Positions 50,101 to 59,465 of a stretch of 64,000 nt of DNA are shown here, one piece after another (within the stretch, counting starts at the first letter, position 1; every line of letters begins with the position of its first letter). The notes under the pieces were generated by a model. That model was not told the DNA's origin, did no database searches, and saw only the letters and a program-made list of their open reading frames with translations. The stretch is from Dermatophagoides farinae (Eukaryota; Arthropoda; Arachnida; Sarcoptiformes; Pyroglyphidae), in assembly GCF_024713945.1 (NCBI RefSeq), contig NW_027461514.1, positions 248,001 to 312,000 on the forward strand, in the 5' to 3' direction. The position numbers were made by a program, and so were the translations under genes.

Positions 50101-51727
50101 GCGATTGGTTCAGTAGCCTTGACTAAATTAATTATATGAAACAAAATAGTAGAATCCAAAGCACTCGAATAAATGAGAATCCAGAAATGATAATAAGAAA
50201 CGTTGTGCTTGTGAGTAAGCGAATTTTTTAATAGTGTCAACAATATCGGACTTAACACAGTGCATAAGAAGTATTTCATGTCAGGCGAAATCGAGCTTTT
50301 AGTTATTAGTACGTTTTCGGCAAAAGTATTGGTTATATCGGAACATTCAGTAGCTAACAGTTTTTTAGCCTGACAATCTGATTTTTGTTTGAATAACATT
50401 ATAAATAACAGGTTTGTGAACTTGAAACAAAATATTTGGCCAGCAAACAACTTTTGCATATATACTTTAGAAGTCCCGTTTACCATGACTAAAAGTTGTT
50501 TATTAATTGACTTGAGTATCCCAGTCAACACATCGATGTTTTCATTATTTATTTTGTGTTCGGCACTTCCACTACTATGAATTAGGTAAAATACTGATAT
50601 GTATTTTAAAAATATCATCGAAATTTGATCATTGTTAGTGAGTAAAGCTTTATAAACATCACTTATAAGAGTATCAAACTGAAAGTTTTTTGAAACGATG
50701 GCAAAAAATTCAGAAAGCCGGAAAAAAGTGACTTCGAAACCGTGAGATTCAATGTTTTTATAGCTACTTGATGTTTTCAAAATATCTAATACTTTATTCT
50801 TTTCAAAATAGACTCTTGTTAAGACATATTTTTTGTTTAGCAACTTGCAAAACAACTCGTTAAGTATGTCCATGGCGAATTTTTTGAATTCTTCGTTTTC
50901 CACACATGAAAAAATGAAAAACATTGCCGGTAAAAGCTCGCAGTAATAAAAATAGCTTTGAGTAGTCTCACAATAACTCAAAATAGAATCTTTATATTGC
51001 ATATATAATTCAATACATTTCCACAACATGATTTCTGAAAATTGCTTGTTGATGATGTAACCGATGAAATGAACTATAACAGGCAATAAGTCCTGAACTG
51101 ATTTTACAGGAAAGATAAAATGCAAAGATTTTAAAAGAATGATTAATTCGTTTAGGACATGAACTCCTGTTTTTTTGTAAACAGTATTGTCAGAGAGTAA
51201 TATTAATATTACCTCGATGACTATGTCAAAATCTGCTGTTGTCAAGTTTGGTAACAACTCAAGCCTATCATTGTAGTATTTTAAAAAGTCAATCGATTTG
51301 GTTAATATTTTATCCTTCTGCTGCGCGAGAATGTTATAAAATCTGTTAATAGTGGTGTGAAATACCTCTTCTTTGTTTGTGTCAATTTTAAAGGAGTCAT
51401 GATTGCAATCCAAAACTTTTGGTGTCTGAACTTTAACTGGTTCAGTGCTGACATCGCATGTCTCCGGTGTCCCTTCATTTAGACAAATAGTTTGTGGAAA
51501 TGTTAGTGCAGCTGAAGTTTCTATTGCAGGAAAATCGTTTAATTTGATTTCAGGCACTTTTTCATCTTCGTCAAACGTAGCTGCAGAAACTATTTTAGAT
51601 ATTATTACTTGTGCTTACCTATATGAATATTAGTATTAATTTCATCAACATTGAAATCCAAATCTTCGGTGTCATCCATATCAGATACGGCGTTTAATTG
51701 AAGAGTATCATTAAGCGTAAGCTCCAT
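47103..51727 (-). CDS. Large helical-repeat protein, function unknown (1,531 aa, 2 exons)
   Basis: Exon 1 (51727-51619) encodes an acidic N-terminus (SDMDDTEDLDFNVDEINTN). A 29-nt intron (51590-51618, phase 1) with the only GTAAGC donor among accepted introns leads to exon 2, open for 1,495 codons. The remainder is predicted all-alpha, with paired hydrophobic helices throughout (VIEVILILLSDNTVYKKTG, LLPVIVHFIGYIIN), like a HEAT/ARM solenoid. I found no transmembrane helix with flanking charges typical of a membrane protein, and no catalytic motif. Candidates considered were condensin, cohesin-loader, Urb1 and importin families, none with a decisive match. Its stop faces the formin's stop 22 bp away. 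Confidence 0.82.
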
Positions 51728-52226
51728 AAATACATCAATATGTTCAATTACGAGATCGAAAAATAAATGTATTTAATCACTAGATTAAAAATGAAAATGC
51801 TGAACGCTGTTATTTTTGATATAAATAAGCCTGCAGCGAATATTTTGGAAACAATATCAGAAATCGTATTAAAAATATAATATTCAAAAAAGAATTAAAA
51901 AATGAACTGCAGGGACAGGAAAAGGCTTTGTTAGGCTGAAATTACGCTTATAAATCCTTTGTTCCATTGTGTCATTGCAAGAGTTTGACGCAATGAATTT
52001 ACCATAAAAATTTTTCTTATTAAAAAAATCTAGAGACGCAGCACAGAATGTGTGCTGAAAAGAAAGAAATAAATTCTTTAACTATTTTTAGTCGTTATAT
52101 AACATACTTTCTAACATGTTTAAATCAAAATAGGATTTTAGAACTAGAATCTAATGATTTTAAAATTACCTGAGACAGAAATTGACATTTAGTCGTTTGA
52201 CAAATTATTTATTTCAATAATTTTTC
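51728..52226. other. 499-bp divergent spacer with possible structured RNA
   Basis: This lies between the start of the helical-repeat gene (minus) and the SERBP1-like gene (plus). It contains a 29-codon plus-strand frame (from 51791, MKMLNAVIFDINKPAANIL) with no standard intron to extend it. Around 51905-52060 composition is more balanced and two perfect 7-bp stems occur: TCATTGC/GCAATGA, and CAGCACA/TGTGCTG with a 5-nt loop. The latter could be the 3' hairpin of a small RNA, but no Sm site, box C/D, box H/ACA or snRNA core convinced me. Confidence 0.5.
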
Positions 52227-53237
52227 ATGACGAAAGAATACAGCGTAGCTACTACAAATCGCTTTGCGGCCTTTGAGGAAAATTCCGACAGTGACGACAA
52301 CGTTACTATCAGTAACAAAAAAGTTAATGTAAGTATCTGTGCGGATGGATATATTTTTTAGGTTAAAAACACTAACGCCTCTATCAGTTCTGTTTCGCCT
52401 AAGAAACCGAAGGAAAACTTTCCTCAGCCAATCGGTCTTCCCGAAAATCTTGTACAAGGCAAGACCAAAGAAAGCGATAACGACGCAGAAGTAGATTTGA
52501 AAACCATCGACGAAAAAACGGCTAATCAAATTCGTGGAGACCAGAAGCACAAGCGTGACTCTGACAAAAAGCACGATGCTACTCCCAAAGAAAGACGTTC
52601 GAGATCCGGCCGTGGTCGTGAAGTCCGTAAAGACGGAGCTGGTCCACACTCATGGGGTACTGGTATCGAGTCTGTTCCCAACGGAGAACGACGTAACAGC
52701 GGTCGCAAGAACGTTGGAAAGCCAAGATTTAAGAAGTCTGCTCACGAAGAGCCAAAGTACACTGCTTACGAACCAAGCGATTCTGAAGATATTGCTCCTG
52801 AAAAACGCGCTCCTGTCACCGAGGTTGCCGAAAACGAAGAAGAGCTTTACAGCAAGAAGGTCGACTACTTCTCCACTGCTAAAAGCGCGGTTAGCATAAT
52901 AGAAAAAGTCGCTGTTTTAGCTCAAGACGAACAACCTATTAAACTGACTTATTCTAGCGGAATTAAAGCTCAGGAACGCCCAAACAACCGTCGTCCGCGA
53001 AACTTTTCGCATCGTCGCCCAGTTCACCGCGGTCGAAATCACTCAGGATCCCACGCTCGCTCTGAGAAATCTGGCGACAACAAACAAGCTGCTGAACAGT
53101 CCACCGGCAAGATTGCCAACGAAAAGCAATCTGAACGCCCACGCGGAGTTTCCAGAGGCCCTAGACGCGACTCAATTTCTTCCAAGAAACAGGTTTCCGC
53201 CATCACTGTGAACCAGCGCGACTTCCCAGGACTGTAA
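52227..53237 (+). CDS. SERBP1/HABP4/Stm1-like ribosome-binding protein (325 aa, 2 exons)
   Basis: Exon 1 (52227-52328) joins exon 2 (52362-53237) over a 33-nt GTAAGT...TTAG intron (52329-52361, phase 0). The start is MTKEYSVATTNRFAAFEEN. The middle has the HABP4/PAI-RBP1 signature region: PKERRSRSGRGREVRKDGAG followed by HSWGT, then RPNNRRPRNFSHRRPVH with RG/RR-rich sequence, ending QRDFPGL. Stm1/SERBP1 proteins thread the mRNA channel of idle ribosomes, contact eEF2 and preserve 80S in quiescence. The protein is almost wholly disordered and basic, as in the family. The gene is distinctly more GC-rich than the window average, consistent with high expression. Confidence 0.83.
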
Positions 53238-53473
53238 ACGCCTTACAGTTGCTTTCTTTCGTTATCGAATATTAAGATCAATATTGGTTAGAATTACTTT
53301 CGTTTCCATGAACGGTGTTATTAACGCAGAAACCCATTGTGTTTGGTCAACTTTTTATTGTTAGCTGACTACGTACTGTGTTTTCGTATTTCGCCTTTTT
53401 TATATTATATATTTTTATTTAGCTTTTTAGGTAATTTAGACTAATTTATATCTTGGTGCTAACTCCTTAACGG

Positions 53474-54130
53474 ATGTCTATCTACGCAAGACTGCTTAGT
53501 TACCCCCAGTCAAGGAGCGAGTTCGATTGCTTAAGCGAGTCGACCATCAGTACAGTTCAAAAACAAGTCTTTAATTTGTTTGACAAAGAGATTCTAAACA
53601 AGAACCTTTTCAAAACGTTCAAACCCACCTCAGACGGACTCAAGGCGAGACTCAAAGCCTTGAACAACAAGTTGATCATTTTCGTGCCAGATGAAAAGTG
53701 TGAGTGGAACACCAGCCAAATCGACAGTTCAAATGCAGAAGCCTACCTGTCTTACTTTGAGTCCAAAAATTCATGCAAATATATTAAAAAATCGAATGAA
53801 AAAACAGTGTTGAAGTGGCACTTTTTAGACAACGACTGCGAAGTGTTGTGCTTGCCCATTTCCAGTTTTTACTCATTGCCAAACAATTTGTTCCCTAACA
53901 TAATTGCCATTTTTCTCAGCGACCCAGAAGTCCAGTTGAGTTACTTAGATAAAACACTTTCCAAATACACTAAAACATCCAACAAATATTTCTACATACG
54001 AAAAGACAATAACGTCGCGAGTACTCACACAAAAATTTATTTTCGTGAATTTATTAATATTGACCCAAACCTGATTGCCAAAAACTTTTGGACTAGCATC
54101 GGACAAAATTTGACCTCTAACGCTCAGTAA
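53474..54130 (+). CDS. Hypothetical protein (218 aa)
   Basis: A single-exon soluble protein starting MSIYARLLSYPQ. It has mixed alpha/beta character with several hydrophobic beta-like strands (NNKLIIFVPDEKCEW, VLKWHFLDNDCEVLCLPIS, LFPNIIAIFLSDPEVQLSYL) and a C-terminal REFINIDPNLIAKNFWTSIG. No signal peptide, membrane segment or known motif. A single Rossmann-like or longin-like domain would fit the length, but I cannot support a family. 236 bp after the SERBP1-like gene, convergent with the possible cyclin. Confidence 0.75.
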   Translation: MSIYARLLSYPQSRSEFDCLSESTISTVQKQVFNLFDKEILNKNLFKTFKPTSDGLKARLKALNNKLIIFVPDEKCEWNTSQIDSSNAEAYLSYFESKNSCKYIKKSNEKTVLKWHFLDNDCEVLCLPISSFYSLPNNLFPNIIAIFLSDPEVQLSYLDKTLSKYTKTSNKYFYIRKDNNVASTHTKIYFREFINIDPNLIAKNFWTSIGQNLTSNAQ

Positions 54131-54191
54131 TCTGCAGTCATAGATAAATATTGAATTTCCCATATTTGTACATTAGTGGGCGAACTACGTG

Positions 54192-56759
54192 TTAGCTGAT
54201 GATGTTGAAAAGCGTTTTTTCAAAACATGTTTCAAGTGACTTATAAATTTCGAATTTTTGTTTGACAATTTCTTTGCCGAAGCTGTATGGTTTGAATGGA
54301 AGCTTTAAAGTGGACGCTTTAAAGTGAATATTATTTAGGTTTTCTTGGTACACGATATATCTTGCGAAAATCTTGCAAGTTTTCAAATTATATTTTCGCT
54401 TTGTGATGCTGGTTGTTTTTGAAAGAAACCGATATAGCGAACTAGCCAGTTTTGAATCGTTTTTTTCGTTGAGTATACTTCTTACTTTTTTATAATGCAT
54501 TTCCATAGGCGGCAAGTCGTAAAAATACTTGAGGTCTTGAATGAGTTCGCACATTTGGTCGTAGTATTTGAGTTCGGAGTGCTTGTCGGTGCACAAATAT
54601 TCGACAAAGACGTTGAGCACCGGTAAAACAGTTGTTATGTTTGTTAGGAAATAAAAGCTGAACATCGCGATGAGTGGATTTGGCGTTGAATTTTCCGTGC
54701 GGGAGTAGTAATGAAAGTAGATAGCGGTTTTCAAACAGCTTTCAGCTATTTTGACGTAGTTGTATTTAAGACTGCACTCGTGTGAGATAAATAGCTCTGC
54801 TAGAAATATTGAGTAGTTCAAGATCAAATTGATTTCGTTCTTGAACGTTTCGTCGGTGAGATGCTTAGTCAAGAAACTCGTCAAAAGTTCGGTCTTGGAG
54901 TGGCCCGGGTTAATTGCTAAAAAATATTTGATTAGAGATTTCAGCGTATTGACAAAAAGAAAGAAGTATTGTGACTCGGTTTGAGCTTCTTGGTTTTCAG
55001 GCAAACTAAACTGTGCTAGTTGTGTGACGCTATAGTCATCTCTGCCGCCGTTGTATTTTGTAGTTAAAAATTTCAACCAAGTTTGAGTCAATATCATCGC
55101 AATAGCCTCTGGCAGCGTGACAATGTTGAAGTCGAAGTTCAAAACCTTGCAGATTTTTTTCTCCCAATGATTAATTACTTTTTTTTCAATAGGACGCTTG
55201 ATAATAGAATCAGTGATTGAGTTTAGGTGAAATGTGCGATTGCTTCTCGATATTTTTAGTTTCGTTGCAATTTTGACAAACGCAGCCGCAATCTCAATTT
55301 GGAACTTCGAGATTTCCTGGAAAATAGTCTTCGTCACTGAGTTGTTTAAAAATATGTCTAAATAGCTGAGCGCGGTGTGAGTAATTATGGTCGCTTGTGC
55401 AGATGGAAAATTGCTAGCTATGGCCACTATTTTGTTGAATACTTTTATTCTAACTTTGTAAACATCCGTGGAAACAGAAGCAAAGTTGTTAATTTGATTG
55501 CGAAACTTGTTGAGAAAACTGAACAATGATATTTCCTCGCAGAAAAAAACGTCGTCTTTGAGTTTATCATATTCACAGTCTTTGAACGGAAAGTCTTCAC
55601 CGGCACGATAACTAAACGCAGATGTACGCGTTACAAACAGTTTTTTATTTACAGTTTGATTTTTATTTTCCCAGTTCTTAAGTCGTTTAATAGTAGCAAA
55701 ATTGCTGACACGGTAAGCATTCTGACCGTTTTTGACAATGTGTTCCAACGCCTGAGTGTACGCTGTATCGACAGAATGTGGTTTTATAAGTGCCGTTTCG
55801 CACTTTTCTATTGCAAATGAAGAGACCTTCGTAGGATAACTGTCAGGTCTGGTCAACGATGGACTAGCAGAATAAACCGGTGTAGCACAATTTTCTTCGG
55901 AAAACGCTTGCAAACTACTTGGCGAAGTGATTTCACGAACAGTCCTTCCGTAGTGTTCAACTGGAGAGATGTTGCTTGTGTTTGTCGTTGTGCTGACATA
56001 CCTATCTTCATCATACAAGCCATTTGCTGCTAATTTAATTGAAGTTGATTCGTTTTTTTTTTGCTTAAACATTATGTTTAATGTTGCTTGGCTAGAAGCT
56101 TGTAGTTTTTGCAGAAATTTGGAGTTATTAGATTCGCGAAAGTCTTTAGGAACAATAGAAGGGTCATTTTTTTTTCCACACGCTTGTATGTTTTTCTCAA
56201 AATATTTTGTTTGGGAATAACTGCCGTTAGAAAATTGTTCAATTTGAGATCCAAATTTGAAATCGCTGTAGTGATCTGATAGATCGTAGTTTTCATTGAC
56301 AGATAGAAGATTAATGTAAGAAGGATTTAGCAACAAGTGATTGCCTAGCAGATACCGCAGCGACTGCAGCACGAATTTGTTTGAAACCATTGAGTGAACT
56401 GGATCTTCCAACGACTTTAATTTGCACATGGCGAAATCGATTACGCGAGTTTTTCTTTCTTCGATTGCGGTGTCAAAAGCTTTGTCTGCGTTTGGAGTGT
56501 CCAGTGTGTTTGTTGTACTATCATTTTGGTGATGAAGAACTATTTTTTGATCTGAATTGAAATGCCTGATAGTGGTTTGAATAGCATTAAGGTCTAATTT
56601 TTCTGTGGAGTTAACACTTTTGCTTGACTGTTCATACACATCGTTCTTATTCGAACAGCTGCTGTGCTGGGTTACGATCGCTTCCACTGAATTACTTAGA
56701 TTTGATACTTTTTTTTTATCTTTGCTAATCCTTAAAGTGTTCTTGCGTGAGGCATTCAT
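54192..56759 (-). CDS. Possible cyclin-box protein with long N-terminal extension (855 aa)
   Basis: The first ~370 residues are low complexity and Ser/Asn/Lys-rich with basic patches near the start (RKNTLRISKDKKK), likely disordered and nuclear. Residues about 420-560 show a cyclin-like helical pattern: RIKVFNKIVAIASNFPSAQA, TALSYLDIFLNNSVTKTIFQ, IEIAAAFVKIATKLK, then HWEKKICKVLNFDFNIVTLPEAI. The last resembles the cyclin phrase ILxxLxFdlxxxTPxxFL. A second helical domain follows to about 760 (HSKTELLTSFLTKHL, LAELFISHECSLKYNY), which would be the C-terminal cyclin fold. The MRAIL and LxxVP-type residues are not clear, so this is a fold-level suggestion. Single exon. Confidence 0.55.
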   Translation of the reverse strand: MNASRKNTLRISKDKKKVSNLSNSVEAIVTQHSSCSNKNDVYEQSSKSVNSTEKLDLNAIQTTIRHFNSDQKIVLHHQNDSTTNTLDTPNADKAFDTAIEERKTRVIDFAMCKLKSLEDPVHSMVSNKFVLQSLRYLLGNHLLLNPSYINLLSVNENYDLSDHYSDFKFGSQIEQFSNGSYSQTKYFEKNIQACGKKNDPSIVPKDFRESNNSKFLQKLQASSQATLNIMFKQKKNESTSIKLAANGLYDEDRYVSTTTNTSNISPVEHYGRTVREITSPSSLQAFSEENCATPVYSASPSLTRPDSYPTKVSSFAIEKCETALIKPHSVDTAYTQALEHIVKNGQNAYRVSNFATIKRLKNWENKNQTVNKKLFVTRTSAFSYRAGEDFPFKDCEYDKLKDDVFFCEEISLFSFLNKFRNQINNFASVSTDVYKVRIKVFNKIVAIASNFPSAQATIITHTALSYLDIFLNNSVTKTIFQEISKFQIEIAAAFVKIATKLKISRSNRTFHLNSITDSIIKRPIEKKVINHWEKKICKVLNFDFNIVTLPEAIAMILTQTWLKFLTTKYNGGRDDYSVTQLAQFSLPENQEAQTESQYFFLFVNTLKSLIKYFLAINPGHSKTELLTSFLTKHLTDETFKNEINLILNYSIFLAELFISHECSLKYNYVKIAESCLKTAIYFHYYSRTENSTPNPLIAMFSFYFLTNITTVLPVLNVFVEYLCTDKHSELKYYDQMCELIQDLKYFYDLPPMEMHYKKVRSILNEKNDSKLASSLYRFLSKTTSITKRKYNLKTCKIFARYIVYQENLNNIHFKASTLKLPFKPYSFGKEIVKQKFEIYKSLETCFEKTLFNIIS

Positions 56760-57161
56760 TAACCTAAATGTCCTGCTGAACCTATTCTGGATCAGAAAAC
56801 GTTCTATTTGATAGTCTTAAGTCAAATACTTTCTTCAAACTATAATTAATATTGTGCAGAATTCGGCACATAAAATGCCTTATATGAAAAATAGATTAAG
56901 CAACATTTTAGTTTGTATTTCTAAAAAGCTTAAATGAAAAAAAGTTTATCAAAAAACTGTGAAAACAAATTTGAAAAATCCCGTTTTAAGTTTTGAACCG
57001 ATTAATTACACATTTATTTTGACTGAAAAATAGACAAGCTGATATAATAATTGAACCTAGACATATCTGTTATCCAATTTTTTTGCACCATTAAATTGAT
57101 ATTTGTGATATGGCGCTTAATGTTAATCTTTTAGTTGTAGCTGGACTCGCTGTAAATAATA
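56760..57161. other. 402-bp divergent spacer upstream of the START gene
   Basis: AT-rich and without supported genes. It holds the upstream regions of the possible cyclin (minus) and the START protein (plus). A 21-codon upstream ORF (ATG at 57110, starting MALNVNLLVVAG) runs in another frame across the START gene's ATG and ends just inside it. If the transcript begins upstream of 57110, this uORF could reduce START translation. Confidence 0.5.
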
Positions 57162-59234
57162 ATGATCTCTTCTAACTTGAATAATGATACTATCAAAGAA
57201 TTGGAAGAACAAGATAGTGAAACCATATTTGAGTCTGTCAAGTCGATTTACTTGTACTATGCTATACCGATAGGTCTCATTTTAGGTCTTGCCTTTGGAC
57301 CGCTTGGTATGCTGAGTGGCGCCGTCATTTGTCTTTTTTTGGCCTTCGTCATTAAACTGTTTATGACACTGTTCAAAAGAACTCAAAAAAAAAAAATTGA
57401 ACCTGATATAACGCAGAACTATTTGCAAATCTTGCGTTGGAGTTCATTTTTCATCGGAAAGACTAAAAATTCAATACAGCTACTTAGTTTCTTGAACTAT
57501 TCAATCATGCCGTTTTTAGTGAACAATTACGACAGCGAAAAACTAGACGACAATAAAGTCGTGCAGGAGTATCTAGAAATTCTTGAGAAATGGGAAACGC
57601 AAGAATTATGGAACAATTATTTGGCCGATATTTTTGTCAGCAGCAAGAAGATATCGAAAACAGAGTTTACCGAACTCGCAGTAAATTTGGCTTGTTGTAA
57701 ACTTGCGTTCAAAGGAAGAAAAAACATCCCAGAAACCTATGAGTACATGAGTGAACTTTACGAACGCTTGAATGTATATAAATATTTGAAAGAAATCAAG
57801 ATTCTCGACACTCAGGGTACAGATTGGACGACATTGCCAAAAAAACTCAACAGTTCTAATGTGACGGTTTGTTCAAATTCAAACTATTGCCGATCACTTT
57901 TCTGTGATCATTGCAAACACGGAAAAGACACCATGTTGAAGTCTGGAGATGAAAAGTCGCAATACTTGTCGAATCTGTCTTCTTTCTATATCTACGAACC
58001 AAATCTAATAGATCAGCCTACAGAAATTGCAACACAAAGCATGAAAGATGAAACTAGAGCTTCTCAGGAATCTATACAAGCTTCCAAAGAAGAGATTCTA
58101 AATGACAACAAATCGATACTTTCCGATGGTTCTACAAACAAAGCAAATGACAAGTGTGACAGTAGTTCCGTCAGAAACGAAGTACATAAAATATCTGCTC
58201 ATTCTAACGCACACGTTAATTGCCTTGTAACGGAAGAATCACCGACTCAGCTTGAGGACGAGTGGAATTTTGCTAAATCAGATTACTCAAAACTTGACTC
58301 TATAGAAGGTGATAAAGTCTCGAAAAAAGAAGAGAATCAGGTGGAAGATAAAAAAGAGCTGACTAACGATCCTGATACAGATAGTTGCTCCATTACAATA
58401 AAAAAATGCGACTCGACGAAAGTCAAAACAAGCAAAGGAAATACCCTTGCAAAACAAGAATCGACGAACCAGATTTGTTTTTTCACTTCTTTTAACGACA
58501 TGAAGAATTTCAATCTGGCGCTTAAGCACAAAATGCCGATTGGACCCACTGAATACAGGTTTATAAACGACTTTTACCCAGAAAAACCGCTTTTGGATTG
58601 GATTTTTTGTTACAGTGCCGATGATGTACGTATCTACAAACAATTTTCTGACGTCGGGGGCAGTGACTTAATCATGATTAAGGCATATGCTTTTTTCGAA
58701 GGCATAACCGTAGATAACGTTTTGTACAACTTATGCTGTACTGAACGCAGAAAGTCATGGGACCACACCTTTGACGTGTTTGAATTAGTAGAAACCAATA
58801 TTAATGGAAACGACATTGTGTATAATGTTTTGAAAGCTCCTTGGCCGTTGAGTTCGAGGGACTTCTTGCAGTGGAGATACATCAACCGGTTTGATGACGG
58901 CTCAGTCGCTGTGATGCACAGATCCGCTGAACATCCTGCATACCCGGCCTACACTACTGGAAAACTTATCAGAGGAGAAAACATAATAGGAGGATATAAA
59001 TTCGTTCCTTCTCAAAAAGGAACTGAAATTTTTCTTGTCTCTCAAACAGACATATGCGGTAATGTGCCACGTTGGCTGATCAATAGTTTAGCCGCCAAAG
59101 CGCCTAAACAATGGATTGAAAACTTTAGACGAGCTTGTAATGAGTTAAAAAACAAAAAGATTCCGAAAATCGTCTTCAAACCTCTTTATCGTAAAGGAGT
59201 TTTAGTGAGACAGTTGAAACAAGACAACAAATGA
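57162..59234 (+). CDS. Membrane-anchored START-domain lipid-transfer protein (690 aa)
   Basis: START domains hold sterols, phospholipids or ceramides and move them at membrane contact sites. A hydrophobic hairpin at about 29-72 (YYAIPIGLILGLAFGPLGML, AVICLFLAFVIKLFMTLF) is followed by RTQKKK, suggesting a cytosol-facing membrane anchor. A helical region to about 230 and a Ser/Lys/Asp-rich linker follow, then START at about 470-690. START landmarks include ERRKSWDHTFDVFELVE, VLKAPWPLSSRDFLQWRY, and AEHPAYPAYTTGKLIRG. The end, with PRWLINSLAAKAPKQWIENFR, is the C-terminal lid helix. The layout resembles STARD3/PDZD8-like tethers in principle. Single exon. Confidence 0.87.
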   Translation: MISSNLNNDTIKELEEQDSETIFESVKSIYLYYAIPIGLILGLAFGPLGMLSGAVICLFLAFVIKLFMTLFKRTQKKKIEPDITQNYLQILRWSSFFIGKTKNSIQLLSFLNYSIMPFLVNNYDSEKLDDNKVVQEYLEILEKWETQELWNNYLADIFVSSKKISKTEFTELAVNLACCKLAFKGRKNIPETYEYMSELYERLNVYKYLKEIKILDTQGTDWTTLPKKLNSSNVTVCSNSNYCRSLFCDHCKHGKDTMLKSGDEKSQYLSNLSSFYIYEPNLIDQPTEIATQSMKDETRASQESIQASKEEILNDNKSILSDGSTNKANDKCDSSSVRNEVHKISAHSNAHVNCLVTEESPTQLEDEWNFAKSDYSKLDSIEGDKVSKKEENQVEDKKELTNDPDTDSCSITIKKCDSTKVKTSKGNTLAKQESTNQICFFTSFNDMKNFNLALKHKMPIGPTEYRFINDFYPEKPLLDWIFCYSADDVRIYKQFSDVGGSDLIMIKAYAFFEGITVDNVLYNLCCTERRKSWDHTFDVFELVETNINGNDIVYNVLKAPWPLSSRDFLQWRYINRFDDGSVAVMHRSAEHPAYPAYTTGKLIRGENIIGGYKFVPSQKGTEIFLVSQTDICGNVPRWLINSLAAKAPKQWIENFRRACNELKNKKIPKIVFKPLYRKGVLVRQLKQDNK

Positions 59235-59465
59235 TTTTCAATGAGAACTAAAAAACTAATATCAAATGCTAATCGTCTATGAACCAAAATCGTGTTTCGC
59301 CAACGAGGTTTGGCTTCATATGGAGTAAATTGCTGTATTTTTTATTATTTATTATTCCCCTCGTTACCAAAAATAATCTTTTTTAATGAAACAAGATAGA
59401 AATTAATAACGTTAAGATTAAAAGAGTAAACTCCGAGTTTATTCGTTTTTAGTCTGTGTTTGGTT

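Noticed and set aside
51791-51880. 29-codon frame MKMLNAVIFDINKPAANIL
   Set aside because: Coding-like but isolated; the only possible extensions need non-standard donors (GTATT), unlike every accepted intron here.
56990-57015. tRNA T-arm-like GGTTCAAAA on the minus strand
   Set aside because: No pairing T-stem and no acceptor or D-arm around it. No tRNA was found anywhere in the window.
59270-59330. Minus-strand 16-codon frame MKPNLVGETRFWFIDD
   Set aside because: Balanced composition but too short, and no GTAAGT-type donor joins it to an upstream exon.
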